This document shows positions 15,945 through 24,007 of a DNA stretch of 64,000 bases, in pieces. The position numbers and the translations under genes are program-made. The stretch covers positions 68,214 to 132,213 of the forward strand of contig JBEIHX010000007.1 of NCBI GenBank assembly GCA_040381075.1, read 5' to 3'. The stretch is from JBEIHX01 sp040381075 (GTDB lineage Bacteria > Pseudomonadota > Alphaproteobacteria > Caulobacterales > Aquidulcibacteraceae). The notes beneath the pieces were generated by a model. That model was not told where the DNA came from. It saw nothing but the letters and a program-made list of their open reading frames with translations, and searched no databases. Position 1 is the first letter of the stretch; every line of letters starts with the position of its first letter.

Positions 15945-16556
15945 ATGAAACTCTACGATTCGATCGGCCCCAATCCGCGCGTAGTGCGCATGTTCGCAGC
16001 TGAAAAGGACCTGCCGCTTGACCTCGTCAAGGTCGACATCATGGGTGGGGAGAACCGGCAGGCAGCCTATCTGAACCGGAACCCGGCAGGCCAGATGCCC
16101 GCACTTGAACTTGATGACGGGGACACGATCTGCGAAGTCACGGCGATCTGCGAGTATCTTGAGGACATCCGCCCGACGCCGCCGCTGATCGGATCCACGC
16201 CGCGCGAGAAGGCGCAGTGCCGCATGTGGTTGCGGCGCGCCGATCTCAACATCATCGAGCCCATGGCGAACGGCTTCCGCTTCGCGGAGGGACTGCCGCT
16301 GTTCTCATCGCGCATCCCGTGTGAGCCCGAGGCCGCGCCGGGCCTGAAAAGGATCGCACAGAACCGGATGAAGTGGCTCTCCGAACTGGCGCAGGGGCGG
16401 GTCTGGCTGTGCGGCGACCGCTTCACCCTCGCCGATATCCACCTGTTCTGCTTTCTGGACTTCGCCATCCAGGTCGGCCAGCCGATCAACCCGCAGGCCA
16501 GCTGGATGCTCGCCTTCTACGATCGCGCCAAAGCCCGCCCGAGCGCCGGGGCGTAA
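15945..16556 (+). CDS. Glutathione S-transferase family protein
   Basis: 203 residues from ATG 15945, with GGAGGAA 7 nt upstream. The N-terminal thioredoxin-like domain (LYDSIGPNPRVVRMFAAEKDLPLDLVKVDI) contains the cis-Pro segment AGQMPALELDDG and the gamma-Glu-binding ICEVTAICEYLED. The C-terminal helical domain ends with GDRFTLADIHLFCFLDFA, the N-capping box of GSTs. The usual SPxxR-type catalytic Ser/Tyr near the N-terminus is replaced by IGPNPR. Substrate unknown. Divergent from the DUF885 gene. Confidence 0.9.
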   Translation: MKLYDSIGPNPRVVRMFAAEKDLPLDLVKVDIMGGENRQAAYLNRNPAGQMPALELDDGDTICEVTAICEYLEDIRPTPPLIGSTPREKAQCRMWLRRADLNIIEPMANGFRFAEGLPLFSSRIPCEPEAAPGLKRIAQNRMKWLSELAQGRVWLCGDRFTLADIHLFCFLDFAIQVGQPINPQASWMLAFYDRAKARPSAGA

Positions 16557-16614
16557 CGCCGCAGGACGACGCCCCGAGATTGCCGGAGCTCAGGTTTCGG
16601 GGTCTTCTGTGCGG

Positions 16615-17044
16615 ATGCGTCTGAAGACATTGCTGCTCGCTGCGGGCTTCGCGTCCCTGCTTGGCGCAGGCCTCGCCGCCTGCGGCCACTCCGGCGGGCC
16701 GGATATCGCCGCAGGCCGCGCTGCGCCGGCGGAGAGGGCGCGGCAGGCCGGCGCACTGGCTGGGCCGCCCGCCGCCGGCGGGCTGGCGGCGCACGGCGAA
16801 CAGCTCGCGACCCCGTCATTGCGCAACCTGCCACGCCGTCGGACCGACCGGCGCAAGCCCCCGCCCGGACGCGCCGGCCTTTCGCGATCTGGGCGAGCGC
16901 TACCCGCCGGAAGCGCTGGAAGAGGCGTTCGCCGAAGGCATCCTCGTCGGTCATCCCGACATGCCCGAGTTTCGCTTCGAGCCGGCCGACATTGATGCGC
17001 TCGTCGCCTATCTTCACAAGGTGCAGGCGAAGAAAAGTGGCTGA
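16615..17044 (+). pseudogene. Class I cytochrome c lipoprotein, frameshifted
   Basis: The first frame, from ATG 16615, gives a lipoprotein signal (MRLKTLLLAAGFASLLGAGLAAC) and runs to ...AAHGEQLA. The next frame then carries CATCHAVGPTGASPRPDAPAF with the CxxCH haem motif, and HPDMPEFRFEPADIDALVAYL with the axial Met, ending at 17044. Removing one C from the CCCC run at 16811-16814 gives one continuous frame through GEQLATRHCATCH. So the gene is intact except for one base: a real frameshift or a sequencing/assembly error. If intact, it would be a membrane-anchored electron carrier in the periplasm. Confidence 0.85.
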
Positions 17045-17143
17045 CGCCCGCGCTCAACCGTACGTCAACGTCTTCGTTGCAATTGACTTGCGGCGACGGT
17101 CGCGTCATGTCGCCGGGAACGTCCAACCAGGATCCGGCCGCCG

Positions 17144-17485
17144 ATGACCTACATCGTCACCGATGCTTGCATCAAATGTAAGTATATGGATTGCGTTGAA
17201 GTCTGCCCCGTGGACTGTTTCTACGAGGGCGAGAACATGCTCGTGATCCACCCGGATGAGTGCATCGACTGCGGCGTCTGCGAACCGGAGTGCCCCGTCG
17301 ATGCGATCAAGCCCGACACCGAGGACGATCCCGACGCCCGGTGGCTGAAACTCAACACGGAATACGCCCGCATCTGGCCAAACATCACCTCCAAGAAAGA
17401 GCCCCCTGCCGATGCAGACACATGGGCCAAGGTGACCAACAAGCTGGGCAAGCACTTCAGCACGGCGCCCGGCGAAGGCGACTGA
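17144..17485 (+). CDS. fdxA: 7Fe ferredoxin FdxA
   Basis: 113 residues. The N-terminal cluster ligands CIKCKYMDCVEVCPVDC and the second set CIDCGVCEPECP are those of seven-iron [3Fe-4S][4Fe-4S] ferredoxins, with the long C-terminal tail (PNITSKKEPPADADTWAKV) of the proteobacterial FdxA type. It transfers electrons in the cytoplasm; the partner is unknown. A possible -35 TTGACT is near 17080-17085. In relatives fdxA is followed closely by carD; here a creatininase-like gene and five repeat arrays separate them. Confidence 0.95.
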   Translation: MTYIVTDACIKCKYMDCVEVCPVDCFYEGENMLVIHPDECIDCGVCEPECPVDAIKPDTEDDPDARWLKLNTEYARIWPNITSKKEPPADADTWAKVTNKLGKHFSTAPGEGD

Positions 17486-17753
17486 TCCAAAGCCTTCGCC
17501 AAGCGCGCATGCGCGCAGCGATGGCCGCGGCCCGCACCCAGGGCAGTCAATCGGCCCTTAACGGGAACATGGCAGACTGTCGTCCTGTGCTTGCGCGGAT
17601 TGCCGCCCTTGTCTGCACCATGCCCGCTCCATCCAATGCGGCCGCCGCATCCAGAACGCCCTGCCCGCGGACCAGAGGCGCCGTCGCCATGGCGCGCCAA
17701 AGGCGGAGTCCGGCGGCTGCCTGAGCCGCCCCCTCCCGCAACACCGTGCGTCC

Positions 17754-19166
17754 ATGACTGACCGGCCCAGCGCGCCCCTGCGAAAGATGCGCGTGATCAG
17801 CCTCATCCTGATCGCCGGCGCGCTCCTGGCGCTGCTTGCGCCGGCGCGCACGGTCAACGCCCCGCCCCCCGAGGGCGTGGAGATGCAAGACCTGACCTGG
17901 GTGGAAACGCGCGCGGCGCGCCTGGCCGGGACAGCCACGGTCATCGTGCCGACCGGCGCGACAGGGGCGCGGGCTCAGGACATGGCCCTCGGCGCGCGCA
18001 CCGCCCGGATGCGCGCCGCCGCGCGTCGACGCGCCCAGGAACGCGGCCATACCCTGGTGGCGCCCGTCTTTCCCTACGGCGCAGCATCGCGTGACGCCCC
18101 CACCAGCACCTCCGGCGGCGGCGGGCATGACGCCCTGGCGGACATCGCCCTGCCCGCGCCCGTGTTCGCCGGCGTCCTGGAGGGGGCGGCCCGCAGCCTC
18201 AAGGCGGCTGGCTTCACCTCCATCATCTTTGTTGCGGCGGATGAAGAGAGCGGGCGAACCCAGATCGAGGTCGCGCGCCGCCTGTCGCAGCACTGGGCCG
18301 GCGCCGGCGTGACAGTGGAGGCAGAAACAAGCGGGCCGTCCATGGGCGGCCCGGTCGAGACCCGCGCGGGCGCGCCGCCGGACGACACGGTCGAACTCGC
18401 ATCCATGACCCAGTCCGCGCTGCACGCCGCGCGCGCGGCCGGTTGTTCCACCGTGATCGTTCCGACGGGCGGCCTCGAGCAGAACGGCCCGCACATGATC
18501 CTCGGCAAGCACGATTACCTGGTCGCCCATGCGGCGCGGCGGATCGCGCGCACGCTCGGCCGCACCCTGGTGGCGCCGGTGATCCCTTTCGTCCCCGAAG
18601 GCGACTACGATCCGCCAAGCGGCCATCTGCGCTTCCCCGGCACCATCGGCGTGCCGGACAGCGTGCTCGCCGGCGTGCTGGAGGGCGTGGCGCGGCGCCT
18701 GAAAGCCGCCGGCTTCACCACCATCGTCTTCATCGGCGACCATGGTCAAAGCCAGCCGGTCCAGGCCGGGGTTGCGGCGCGCCTGTCGCACGAATGGGCC
18801 ACAGCCGGCGTTCAGGTCGCGCAGATCGCAACCTACTACACCGCGCCGGAGCAGGCCGTGACGCTGCGCCAGGAAGGCTTCAGCGACGCTGAAATCGGAC
18901 AGCACGCGAGTGTGGTCGATACATCCGAAATGCTCGCCGTGCATCCGGCGGGGGTGTATCTGGGGCGCTACCGCCCGCCGTCGTTCCGGCTTGAGGATAC
19001 CGGAGTCTACGGCGACCCGACCCGGTCAGGCGCCGCACTTGGCGAACGCCTGATCCGGATGCGGATCGACGCCGCGGTGCGTGAGATCAGGGCCGTGCGG
19101 GCCGGCGACCGCGCAGACCAGCGCGCCCGACACCCCAAAACGGCAAGTCCGCCTGGGGCCAACTGA
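17754..19166 (+). CDS. Creatininase-like amidohydrolase with a degenerate N-terminal duplicate
   Basis: 470 residues. A signal-like segment (VISLILIAGALLALLAPARTVNA) is followed by two homologous halves. The C-terminal half (about 215-440) is creatininase family: STVIVPTGGLEQNGPHMILGKHDYLV supplies Glu, His and Asp metal ligands, then TLVAPVIPFVPEGDYDPPSGHLRFPGTIGV and a GDHG motif. The N-terminal half (about 45-200) repeats the pattern (TVIVPTGATG, TLVAPVFPYG, FAGVLEGAARSLKAAGFTSIIFV, RRLSQHWAGAGV) but lacks the Glu/His/Asp ligands and the GDHG motif. The enzyme is probably periplasmic; the substrate is an amide or lactam by family only. Confidence 0.85.
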   Translation: MTDRPSAPLRKMRVISLILIAGALLALLAPARTVNAPPPEGVEMQDLTWVETRAARLAGTATVIVPTGATGARAQDMALGARTARMRAAARRRAQERGHTLVAPVFPYGAASRDAPTSTSGGGGHDALADIALPAPVFAGVLEGAARSLKAAGFTSIIFVAADEESGRTQIEVARRLSQHWAGAGVTVEAETSGPSMGGPVETRAGAPPDDTVELASMTQSALHAARAAGCSTVIVPTGGLEQNGPHMILGKHDYLVAHAARRIARTLGRTLVAPVIPFVPEGDYDPPSGHLRFPGTIGVPDSVLAGVLEGVARRLKAAGFTTIVFIGDHGQSQPVQAGVAARLSHEWATAGVQVAQIATYYTAPEQAVTLRQEGFSDAEIGQHASVVDTSEMLAVHPAGVYLGRYRPPSFRLEDTGVYGDPTRSGAALGERLIRMRIDAAVREIRAVRAGDRADQRARHPKTASPPGAN

Positions 19167-19512
19167 CCGGGCGCACCGCCCTCCTCCGCCGACGCGCCGC
19201 GGCCAGCGGCCGGATCGCGGCGCGGTTCGCCCGCGGCGTGCGAGGGCGGCGTGCATTCGCCTCGCAGGCGTCGGCCTTCCGTTTTGTGCATTTTTGTGAT
19301 AGGCGTCCCCATATCGGATGACTTCGTGTCCGCGCCGATTCCAATCGCTCCCGGGGCGGCCCCTCGGTGCGAAGTCAGGCGTGGCGACTGGGAGGTCGGT
19401 GCAGTCGTGTTCGGGCACAGCCTGGCGTCGCCGGGCGTTTCCGAAGCGCTCCGGTGGGTGAAACGGGAGGCAATGCAGCGGGTCAGGCGAAGGGGCGTCC
19501 CTGCGCCTCTCC

Positions 19513-19557
19513 CTCAGGTTTTGCCCCCGCAGGTTTTGCGCCCGCAGGTTTGGCCCC
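19513..19557. repeat. 15-nt tandem repeat
   Basis: Three copies of CGCAGGTTTTGCGCC with a few changes, in the creatininase-carD spacer. Confidence 0.85.
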
Positions 19558-19590
19558 TCGCTGGGATGGCGCGCCGGATCGGCTCCCTGG

Positions 19591-19638
19591 GTGGCTGGAT
19601 CCTGGAGTGGCTGGATCCTGGAGTGGCTGGATCCTGGG
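19591..19638. repeat. 16-nt tandem repeat
   Basis: Three copies of GTGGCTGGATCCTGGA, the last with one change. The unit is not a multiple of three. Confidence 0.9.
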
Positions 19639-19673
19639 GTGGGTATGCAGGCCTGTGTCGGAGGCCTGACAGA

Positions 19674-19715
19674 AAGGACCACGGGCGAAGGACCACGGGC
19701 AAAGGACCACGGGAA
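19674..19715. repeat. 14-nt tandem repeat
   Basis: Three copies of AAGGACCACGGGCA with changes only in the last two bases of the unit. Confidence 0.9.
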
Positions 19716-19880
19716 CAGGGAGGGTCGACAGCGGGTTCAGCGGAAATTGGCGCCCGCCGAAGGCAGGCCCCACACCGAAGCGGGCTGGACTGAACAGGCT
19801 GGCCCGCCCATGGGGATACGGCGGAGCGGGAAACAGCCTGCAGCCCGGATGACACGGGCGGCAGCAGGTCGCACGGGCAG

Positions 19881-19920
19881 CAGTCAGGCAGCACTGGCGG
19901 CAGTCAGGCGACACTGGCGG
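19881..19920. repeat. 20-nt tandem duplication
   Basis: Two copies of CAGTCAGGCAGCACTGGCGG, differing at two positions. The core ACTGGC recurs in the array downstream of carD. Confidence 0.8.
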
Positions 19921-20086
19921 CGGATGGCTTTGCCAGGCGATGGCTGACGGCAGGAAGGGCGGGGACCTGGGTAAGGGCAGGGACCCGAAGAAGGATACAG
20001 ACCCAACGTCGAGCCGCGCCCTCGTGCGCGTTTTCGGCGATGACAGCGTGAGCAAGACAACGTCGTTTTACAAGGTGGTGGAAAAG

Positions 20087-20605
20087 ATGGCGACAAAGAC
20101 CGACAAAGACGCGCTGGTCTTCAAGGCTGGGGATCATATCGTCTACCCGGCGCATGGCGTGGGCCGGGTAACCGGCGTGGAAGTCCAGACCGTGGCGGGC
20201 CACAAGCTTGAAGTCTACGTCATCCAGTTTGACCAGGACAAAATGACCCTGCGCGTGCCAACCGCGCGCGCCAAGGCGTCCGGCATGCGGCCGCTGTCGA
20301 GCACCAAGATCATCGACGACGCACTCAAGACGCTGACCGGTCGTGCGCGCATCAAGCGGACGATGTGGTCGCGCCGGGCCCAGGAGTACGAGGCCAAGAT
20401 CAACTCGGGCAACATCATCGAAATCGCCGAAGTTGTGCGCGATCTGCATCGGGCCGGCGATCAACCCGAGCAGTCGTACTCGGAGCGTCAACTGTACGAG
20501 TCGGCGCTTGACCGGCTCGCGCGCGAAGTCGCCGCCGTCGACGGCTGCGACCAGGAGACAGCGCGCAAGCGTCTGGCTGCCTCGCTGGCCAAGAAGGCGG
20601 CCTGA
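20087..20605 (+). CDS. cdnL: CarD family transcription regulator (CdnL)
   Basis: 172 residues from ATG 20087. The N-terminal RNA-polymerase-interacting domain is FKAGDHIVYPAHGVGRVTGVE...YVIQFDQDKMTLRVP, and the C-terminal helical part carries MWSRRAQEYEAKINSGNIIEIAEVVRDL, typical of CarD/CdnL proteins that bind the polymerase beta subunit and stabilise open complexes at rRNA and growth promoters. A GTG at 20048 or the ATG at 19940 would lengthen it; the family starts near 20087 (MATKT...). It follows fdxA in the usual order, but far apart. Confidence 0.92.
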   Translation: MATKTDKDALVFKAGDHIVYPAHGVGRVTGVEVQTVAGHKLEVYVIQFDQDKMTLRVPTARAKASGMRPLSSTKIIDDALKTLTGRARIKRTMWSRRAQEYEAKINSGNIIEIAEVVRDLHRAGDQPEQSYSERQLYESALDRLAREVAAVDGCDQETARKRLAASLAKKAA

Positions 20606-20724
20606 GCCGCCGTCAGACCTCAGGACCTACATCAGGCCGGGCGCCCGCAGGGTCTTTCCGACCGAGATCCTGCGGCGACCCGGGACGACGCCCCCGCATC
20701 AGGCCGCCGGAGCACGGTCAGTCG

Positions 20725-20780
20725 CGCACTGGCAGTCCCGCACTGGCAGTCCCGCACTGGCAGCCGCGCACTGGCAGCCG
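20725..20780. repeat. 14-nt tandem repeat beyond the carD and hydrolase stops
   Basis: Four copies of CGCACTGGCAGTCC; the last two end in CG. It lies 7 nt from the stop codon of the convergent hydrolase gene. Confidence 0.92.
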
Positions 20781-20787
20781 CAGGCGG

Positions 20788-21645
20788 TCAGTCCCGGGCG
20801 TTGGGCGCGAGCGTTCGGCGCAACAGTCCGCGAAACGCCTCCTCCGCCTCGGCGGTCAGGGCCGGATCAAAGCGCACGCGCACGTCGCGCGCCTCCGGTT
20901 CATCAAAGGCGTGCGTTGCAGTTTCAAACCAGATGATCTCAACCGGCGCGCCAGCGCGGGCCATCTTCTCCAGCACCAGCCGCGGCGTGCGCACGCCCAC
21001 CACCACGTCGCGTCCCCCGAGCACGGCCAATGTCTGCGGCGCCACGCGCCAGCCATCGCGCGCGCTCAGGCTCGACGGACCTGCATAGGGATAGACCAGA
21101 AACGTCGCCCTGAGACCGGCAAGCGGCGCCTCCGGCAGACCCGACAGCCCGGTCGCCTGCGCCATCGCATCGCCAGGCGCAAGCGCCAGCGCGTCCATCA
21201 CGCTCCAGCCGCCATGGCTCCAGCCCGCAGCCGCCAGCCGCGTCGGGTCAGCCCAGGGCTGGCGACGGGCGAATTCAAGCGCAGCGTAAAGATCACCCGC
21301 ACGCTCGCGCCCCCACAGACGCAGGCCCAGACACACCGTCGCATACGCCTCCAGTCGGCTGATGCCGCGATGGGCGTAGGAGTCGACAACCAACGCCGCA
21401 ACACCGGCGGCGCGCGCAGCCTCAGCCCAACGGGTCTGATGCGCGCGACGCCCGCCGCAGCCATGCATCAGCACCACCACCGGATGAGGTCCCGGCCCCT
21501 CCGGAACATATGCGTCGATGTACGCGCCAAGCGCGGCGATCCGCGCCTCGAACGTGTCCGCCCGCGCCGCAGACGGCCCAGTCGCCATGATCAGCCCTCC
21601 CACCGTCAGGAGAAGACACCGCAACAGCCAGCCATGGCGCCACAT
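20788..21645 (-). CDS. Dienelactone hydrolase-like exported alpha/beta hydrolase
   Basis: 285 residues from ATG 21645, with a signal peptide (WLLRCLLLTVGGLIMATGPSAARA). The fold elements are PHPVVVLMHGCGGRRAHQ (oxyanion region), LAAAGWSHGGWSVMDAL with the nucleophile in GWSHGG, GGRDVVVGVRTPRLV with the acid, and FETATHAFDEPE with the His. This is the dienelactone hydrolase family layout, but with Ser instead of the Cys of true dienelactone hydrolases. Likely periplasmic esterase. The longer frame to 21810 would overlap the divergent lipoprotein gene and is unlikely. Confidence 0.85.
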   Translation of the reverse strand: MWRHGWLLRCLLLTVGGLIMATGPSAARADTFEARIAALGAYIDAYVPEGPGPHPVVVLMHGCGGRRAHQTRWAEAARAAGVAALVVDSYAHRGISRLEAYATVCLGLRLWGRERAGDLYAALEFARRQPWADPTRLAAAGWSHGGWSVMDALALAPGDAMAQATGLSGLPEAPLAGLRATFLVYPYAGPSSLSARDGWRVAPQTLAVLGGRDVVVGVRTPRLVLEKMARAGAPVEIIWFETATHAFDEPEARDVRVRFDPALTAEAEEAFRGLLRRTLAPNARD

Positions 21646-21703
21646 TCTTGCGTCTTGGGTCAATTCCTGACCTAGTTCGACAGGACGAGCAGAGGAGGCG
21701 AAC

Positions 21704-22219
21704 ATGCGCACAGACCGCCGCACGGTGATGCTGGGTTTGGCCGGATGGGGCGTCAGCGGGCTCGCAGGCTGCGGCAAACCTGAGGTCCCGGGCGCCGTCG
21801 GCGTGGTCAATGGTTTTTACGTCCAATATCTCCTGCCGGATGGCGAACCGCCGCCGCTGCTGTCGCTGCCATGGACGGACAAGGTGCGCAGCCTGCTGGA
21901 GCAGGTCCTGTCCCGCGAAATGCGCACCGGTGAAACCCTGCTTGGCTTCAACCCCCTGGTCGATGGGGCGACCGGCCGGATCGAGGGACTGACAGTGGAT
22001 CTCGCCGGGCCCGCCCTCGGCGACGTGGCGATTGTGTCGGCCACCTTCCTGAAGGACGCCGCGCCGCGACAGGTGCTCTTCGACATGCGCACCAACGGGG
22101 CGAAGTGGCTGATCGAAAACATCCGCACCGATCGCTGGCAATTCCTGACCACCCTGGCCACCGCCCTGCAACGCCCCTACCCGACCCCCGACCTTTGGAA
22201 GCCGCGCCAGCCGGGCTGA
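21704..22219 (+). CDS. Lipoprotein, DUF3828-like
   Basis: 171 residues. RRTVMLGLAGWGVSGLAGC is a lipoprotein signal with a leading Arg pair and lipobox LAGC. The remaining part (NGFYVQYLLPDGEPPPLLSLPWTDKVRSLLEQVLSRE...GFNPLVDGATG...WLIENIRTD) resembles DUF3828-type secreted proteins of unknown role. It is divergent from the hydrolase gene. Directly after its stop are two adjacent tandem arrays. Confidence 0.7.
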   Translation: MRTDRRTVMLGLAGWGVSGLAGCGKPEVPGAVGVVNGFYVQYLLPDGEPPPLLSLPWTDKVRSLLEQVLSREMRTGETLLGFNPLVDGATGRIEGLTVDLAGPALGDVAIVSATFLKDAAPRQVLFDMRTNGAKWLIENIRTDRWQFLTTLATALQRPYPTPDLWKPRQPG

Positions 22220-22225
22220 CGCATG

Positions 22226-22379
22226 GCGCAGGGCGGGGCGCAGGGCGGGGCGCCAGGCGGCCCGGCCAACCCCAGCCCAGCCAACCCCAGCCCAGCCAAC
22301 ACCAGCCCGGCCAACCCCAGCCCGGCCGACCCCAGCCCGGCCGACCCCAGCCCGGCCGACCCCAGCCCGGCCGACCCCA
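22226..22379. repeat. Two adjoining arrays: 12-nt x3 then 15-nt x8
   Basis: 22226-22260 has about three copies of GCGCAGGGCGGG. At 22260-22379 follow eight copies of GCCCGGCCGACCCCA. The last four copies are identical; the first four carry variants (CCAAC, CCCAG), so homogenisation is polar. The arrays begin 7 nt after a lipoprotein stop and end before the convergent pgl stop. Confidence 0.95.
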
Positions 22380-22427
22380 GCCCCGGGGAGCGACGCCTTT
22401 GGGAGTGAAGCCTTTTGGAGAAAGGCC

Positions 22428-23084
22428 TCAAGGAGCCCAGAAAACCTCCGTCTGCGGGCAGGCAAGGATCGCCCGGATCGGCGCGGTGCGGGCGTCGTCA
22501 CCCGCCAGCGCGTCGCCAAGCACCTCAAGCTTGCGCGCACCGGTGATCAGAACTGCAATGTAACGCGCAGCACACAGACGATGGGCCGTCAACGTGAGGC
22601 GTGGATGCGCCGCATGCGGCGGGTCGAGACGCACCAGCGTGCGCGCGCCCGTCAAGGCCTCCTCAAGCGCAGCCGCACCGGGAAACCAGGATGCAGTGTG
22701 CCCATCCTCGCCCATGCCCACGACAGCGACATCCGCCGGCCATGGGAAGGCGTGCATGAGCGGATCCTCAACGGTCAGGGAAATGAACCGCGCCGCCGCC
22801 GCGCGGCCCTGAAGCAGGCGACGGCGCACCAGACCTTCATTGCTGTCAGGACTGTCAGGCGCCACCAGACGCTCATCACACAGCGTGACCGCGACCTGCG
22901 CCCAGGCCAGGTCGAGTGCGCCCAGACGGTCAAAGAGCAGGCCAGGCGTGGCGCCGCCCGGTACGATCAGCCCAGCCTCGCCGCGGTCCTGCAGGGCGGC
23001 CCGCAGACGCTCGCCGACCGCATCGGCGAGATCGCGCGCGAGGCGCTCGCTGGACTGCGCGCGATGGATGGGCGGCTGGCGCAT
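22428..23084 (-). CDS. pgl: 6-phosphogluconolactonase
   Basis: 218 residues from ATG 23084, preceded by GGGAGA. The DevB/Pgl motifs are visible: VPGGATPGLLFDRL near residue 42, VTLCDERLV, SNEGLVRRRLL, VVGMGEDGHTASWFPG with the catalytic region, and a C-terminal LTGARKLEVL-type segment (LITGARKLEVLGDAL). It hydrolyses 6-phosphogluconolactone in the pentose phosphate/Entner-Doudoroff route. zwf and edd, often next to pgl, are not in the window. Frames extending to 23909 are antisense to the enoyl-CoA hydratase gene and not real. Confidence 0.92.
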   Translation of the reverse strand: MRQPPIHRAQSSERLARDLADAVGERLRAALQDRGEAGLIVPGGATPGLLFDRLGALDLAWAQVAVTLCDERLVAPDSPDSNEGLVRRRLLQGRAAAARFISLTVEDPLMHAFPWPADVAVVGMGEDGHTASWFPGAAALEEALTGARTLVRLDPPHAAHPRLTLTAHRLCAARYIAVLITGARKLEVLGDALAGDDARTAPIRAILACPQTEVFWAP

Positions 23085-23216
23085 GGGTCTCCCGCAGAAT
23101 GCCCGCTCCGCCAGCCCCAGGACAGCAGACCAGGCGGACCGGCGAGCGATGGTTGCGCCTGGACAAGATCCCGGCGCGCGGCCAGACATTCGACGAATAC
23201 CGCGGCGGAGGAAAGC

Positions 23217-24005
23217 ATGAGTGACGTCATCCTGGTCGAAAAGCGCGACGGCGGGGTCGCCATCGTGACGCTGAACCGCCCTGAGGCGATGAACGCCCTG
23301 TCCCGGGCGGTGCGCAAAGGCCTCAAGGAGGCGATCGACGCCCTGCAGGCGGATGACAGTGTGCGCGCCATCGTGCTCACCGGCGCCGGCGAGAAGGCGT
23401 TCACCGCAGGGCTCGATCTGAAGGAACTCGGCTCCGACACCGGCGCGCTCGGCGCCGCCAATGCGACAGATCCCGCCGACAACCCCGTGGCCGCCATCGA
23501 GTCGTCCCGTAAACCAGTGATCGCAGCGATCAACGGCGTCGCCATCACCGGCGGCTTTGAACTCGCGCTTGCCTGCGATGTGCTGATCGCCTCGTCCAAG
23601 GCCCGCTTCGCTGACACGCACGCCCGCGTCGGCATCATGCCTGGCTGGGGCCTGAGCCAGAAACTGTCGCGCCTGATCGGCGTCTATCGCGCAAAGGAAT
23701 TGTCGCTCACGGGCAATTTCCTGGACGCCGAAACCGCCGCGGCCTGGGGGCTGGTCAACCGGGTCGTGGCGCCGGAGGCGCTGCTGGAGGTCGCGGTGAA
23801 ACTCGCACAGGACATGGCGGGCCTGGAGCCGACCCACGCGCGCGCCTACAAGTCGCTGATCGACGAGGGGTTCAAACTGGCGTTCGGCGATGCGCTCGCC
23901 CATGAGCACGCCACCTCGTCCAGGCTCAACGCAGCCGTCACGCCAGACGATGTCGAGCGCCGGCGCGGCGCAGTCCAGGCGCGCGGCAAGACGCAGGTGT
24001 CCTGA
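23217..24005 (+). CDS. Enoyl-CoA hydratase/isomerase family protein
   Basis: 262 residues, ATG 23217 behind GGAGGAAA. The crotonase fold is clear: VTLNRPEAMNALS at the N-terminus, AFTAGLDLKEL (oxyanion hole), AAINGVAITGGFELALACD with the first glycine-rich motif, and ADTHARVGIMPGWGLSQKLSRLIG. At the second catalytic position there is a Gly/Trp environment (MPGWGLSQ), not the usual Glu-rich one, so hydratase activity is not certain. Followed 3 nt later by an M28 peptidase gene. Confidence 0.9.
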   Translation: MSDVILVEKRDGGVAIVTLNRPEAMNALSRAVRKGLKEAIDALQADDSVRAIVLTGAGEKAFTAGLDLKELGSDTGALGAANATDPADNPVAAIESSRKPVIAAINGVAITGGFELALACDVLIASSKARFADTHARVGIMPGWGLSQKLSRLIGVYRAKELSLTGNFLDAETAAAWGLVNRVVAPEALLEVAVKLAQDMAGLEPTHARAYKSLIDEGFKLAFGDALAHEHATSSRLNAAVTPDDVERRRGAVQARGKTQVS

Positions 24006-24007
24006 AC

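Larger units (their letters stand above)
19167..20086. other. Long spacer before carD packed with tandem repeats
   Basis: 920 nt. No protein-coding frame here is convincing, although several stay open because of the repeats. It contains four different tandem arrays (entries below) and a T-rich patch near 19282-19300 that could be a promoter element. The last 150 nt are open in the carD frame, but I place the carD start at 20087. Confidence 0.5.

Noticed and set aside
17547..18944. 465-residue minus-strand open frame
   Set aside because: Antisense to the creatininase-like gene, which has clear homology.
22581..23216. N-terminal extension of the enoyl-CoA hydratase
   Set aside because: Antisense to pgl; the ribosome site and family start are at 23217.
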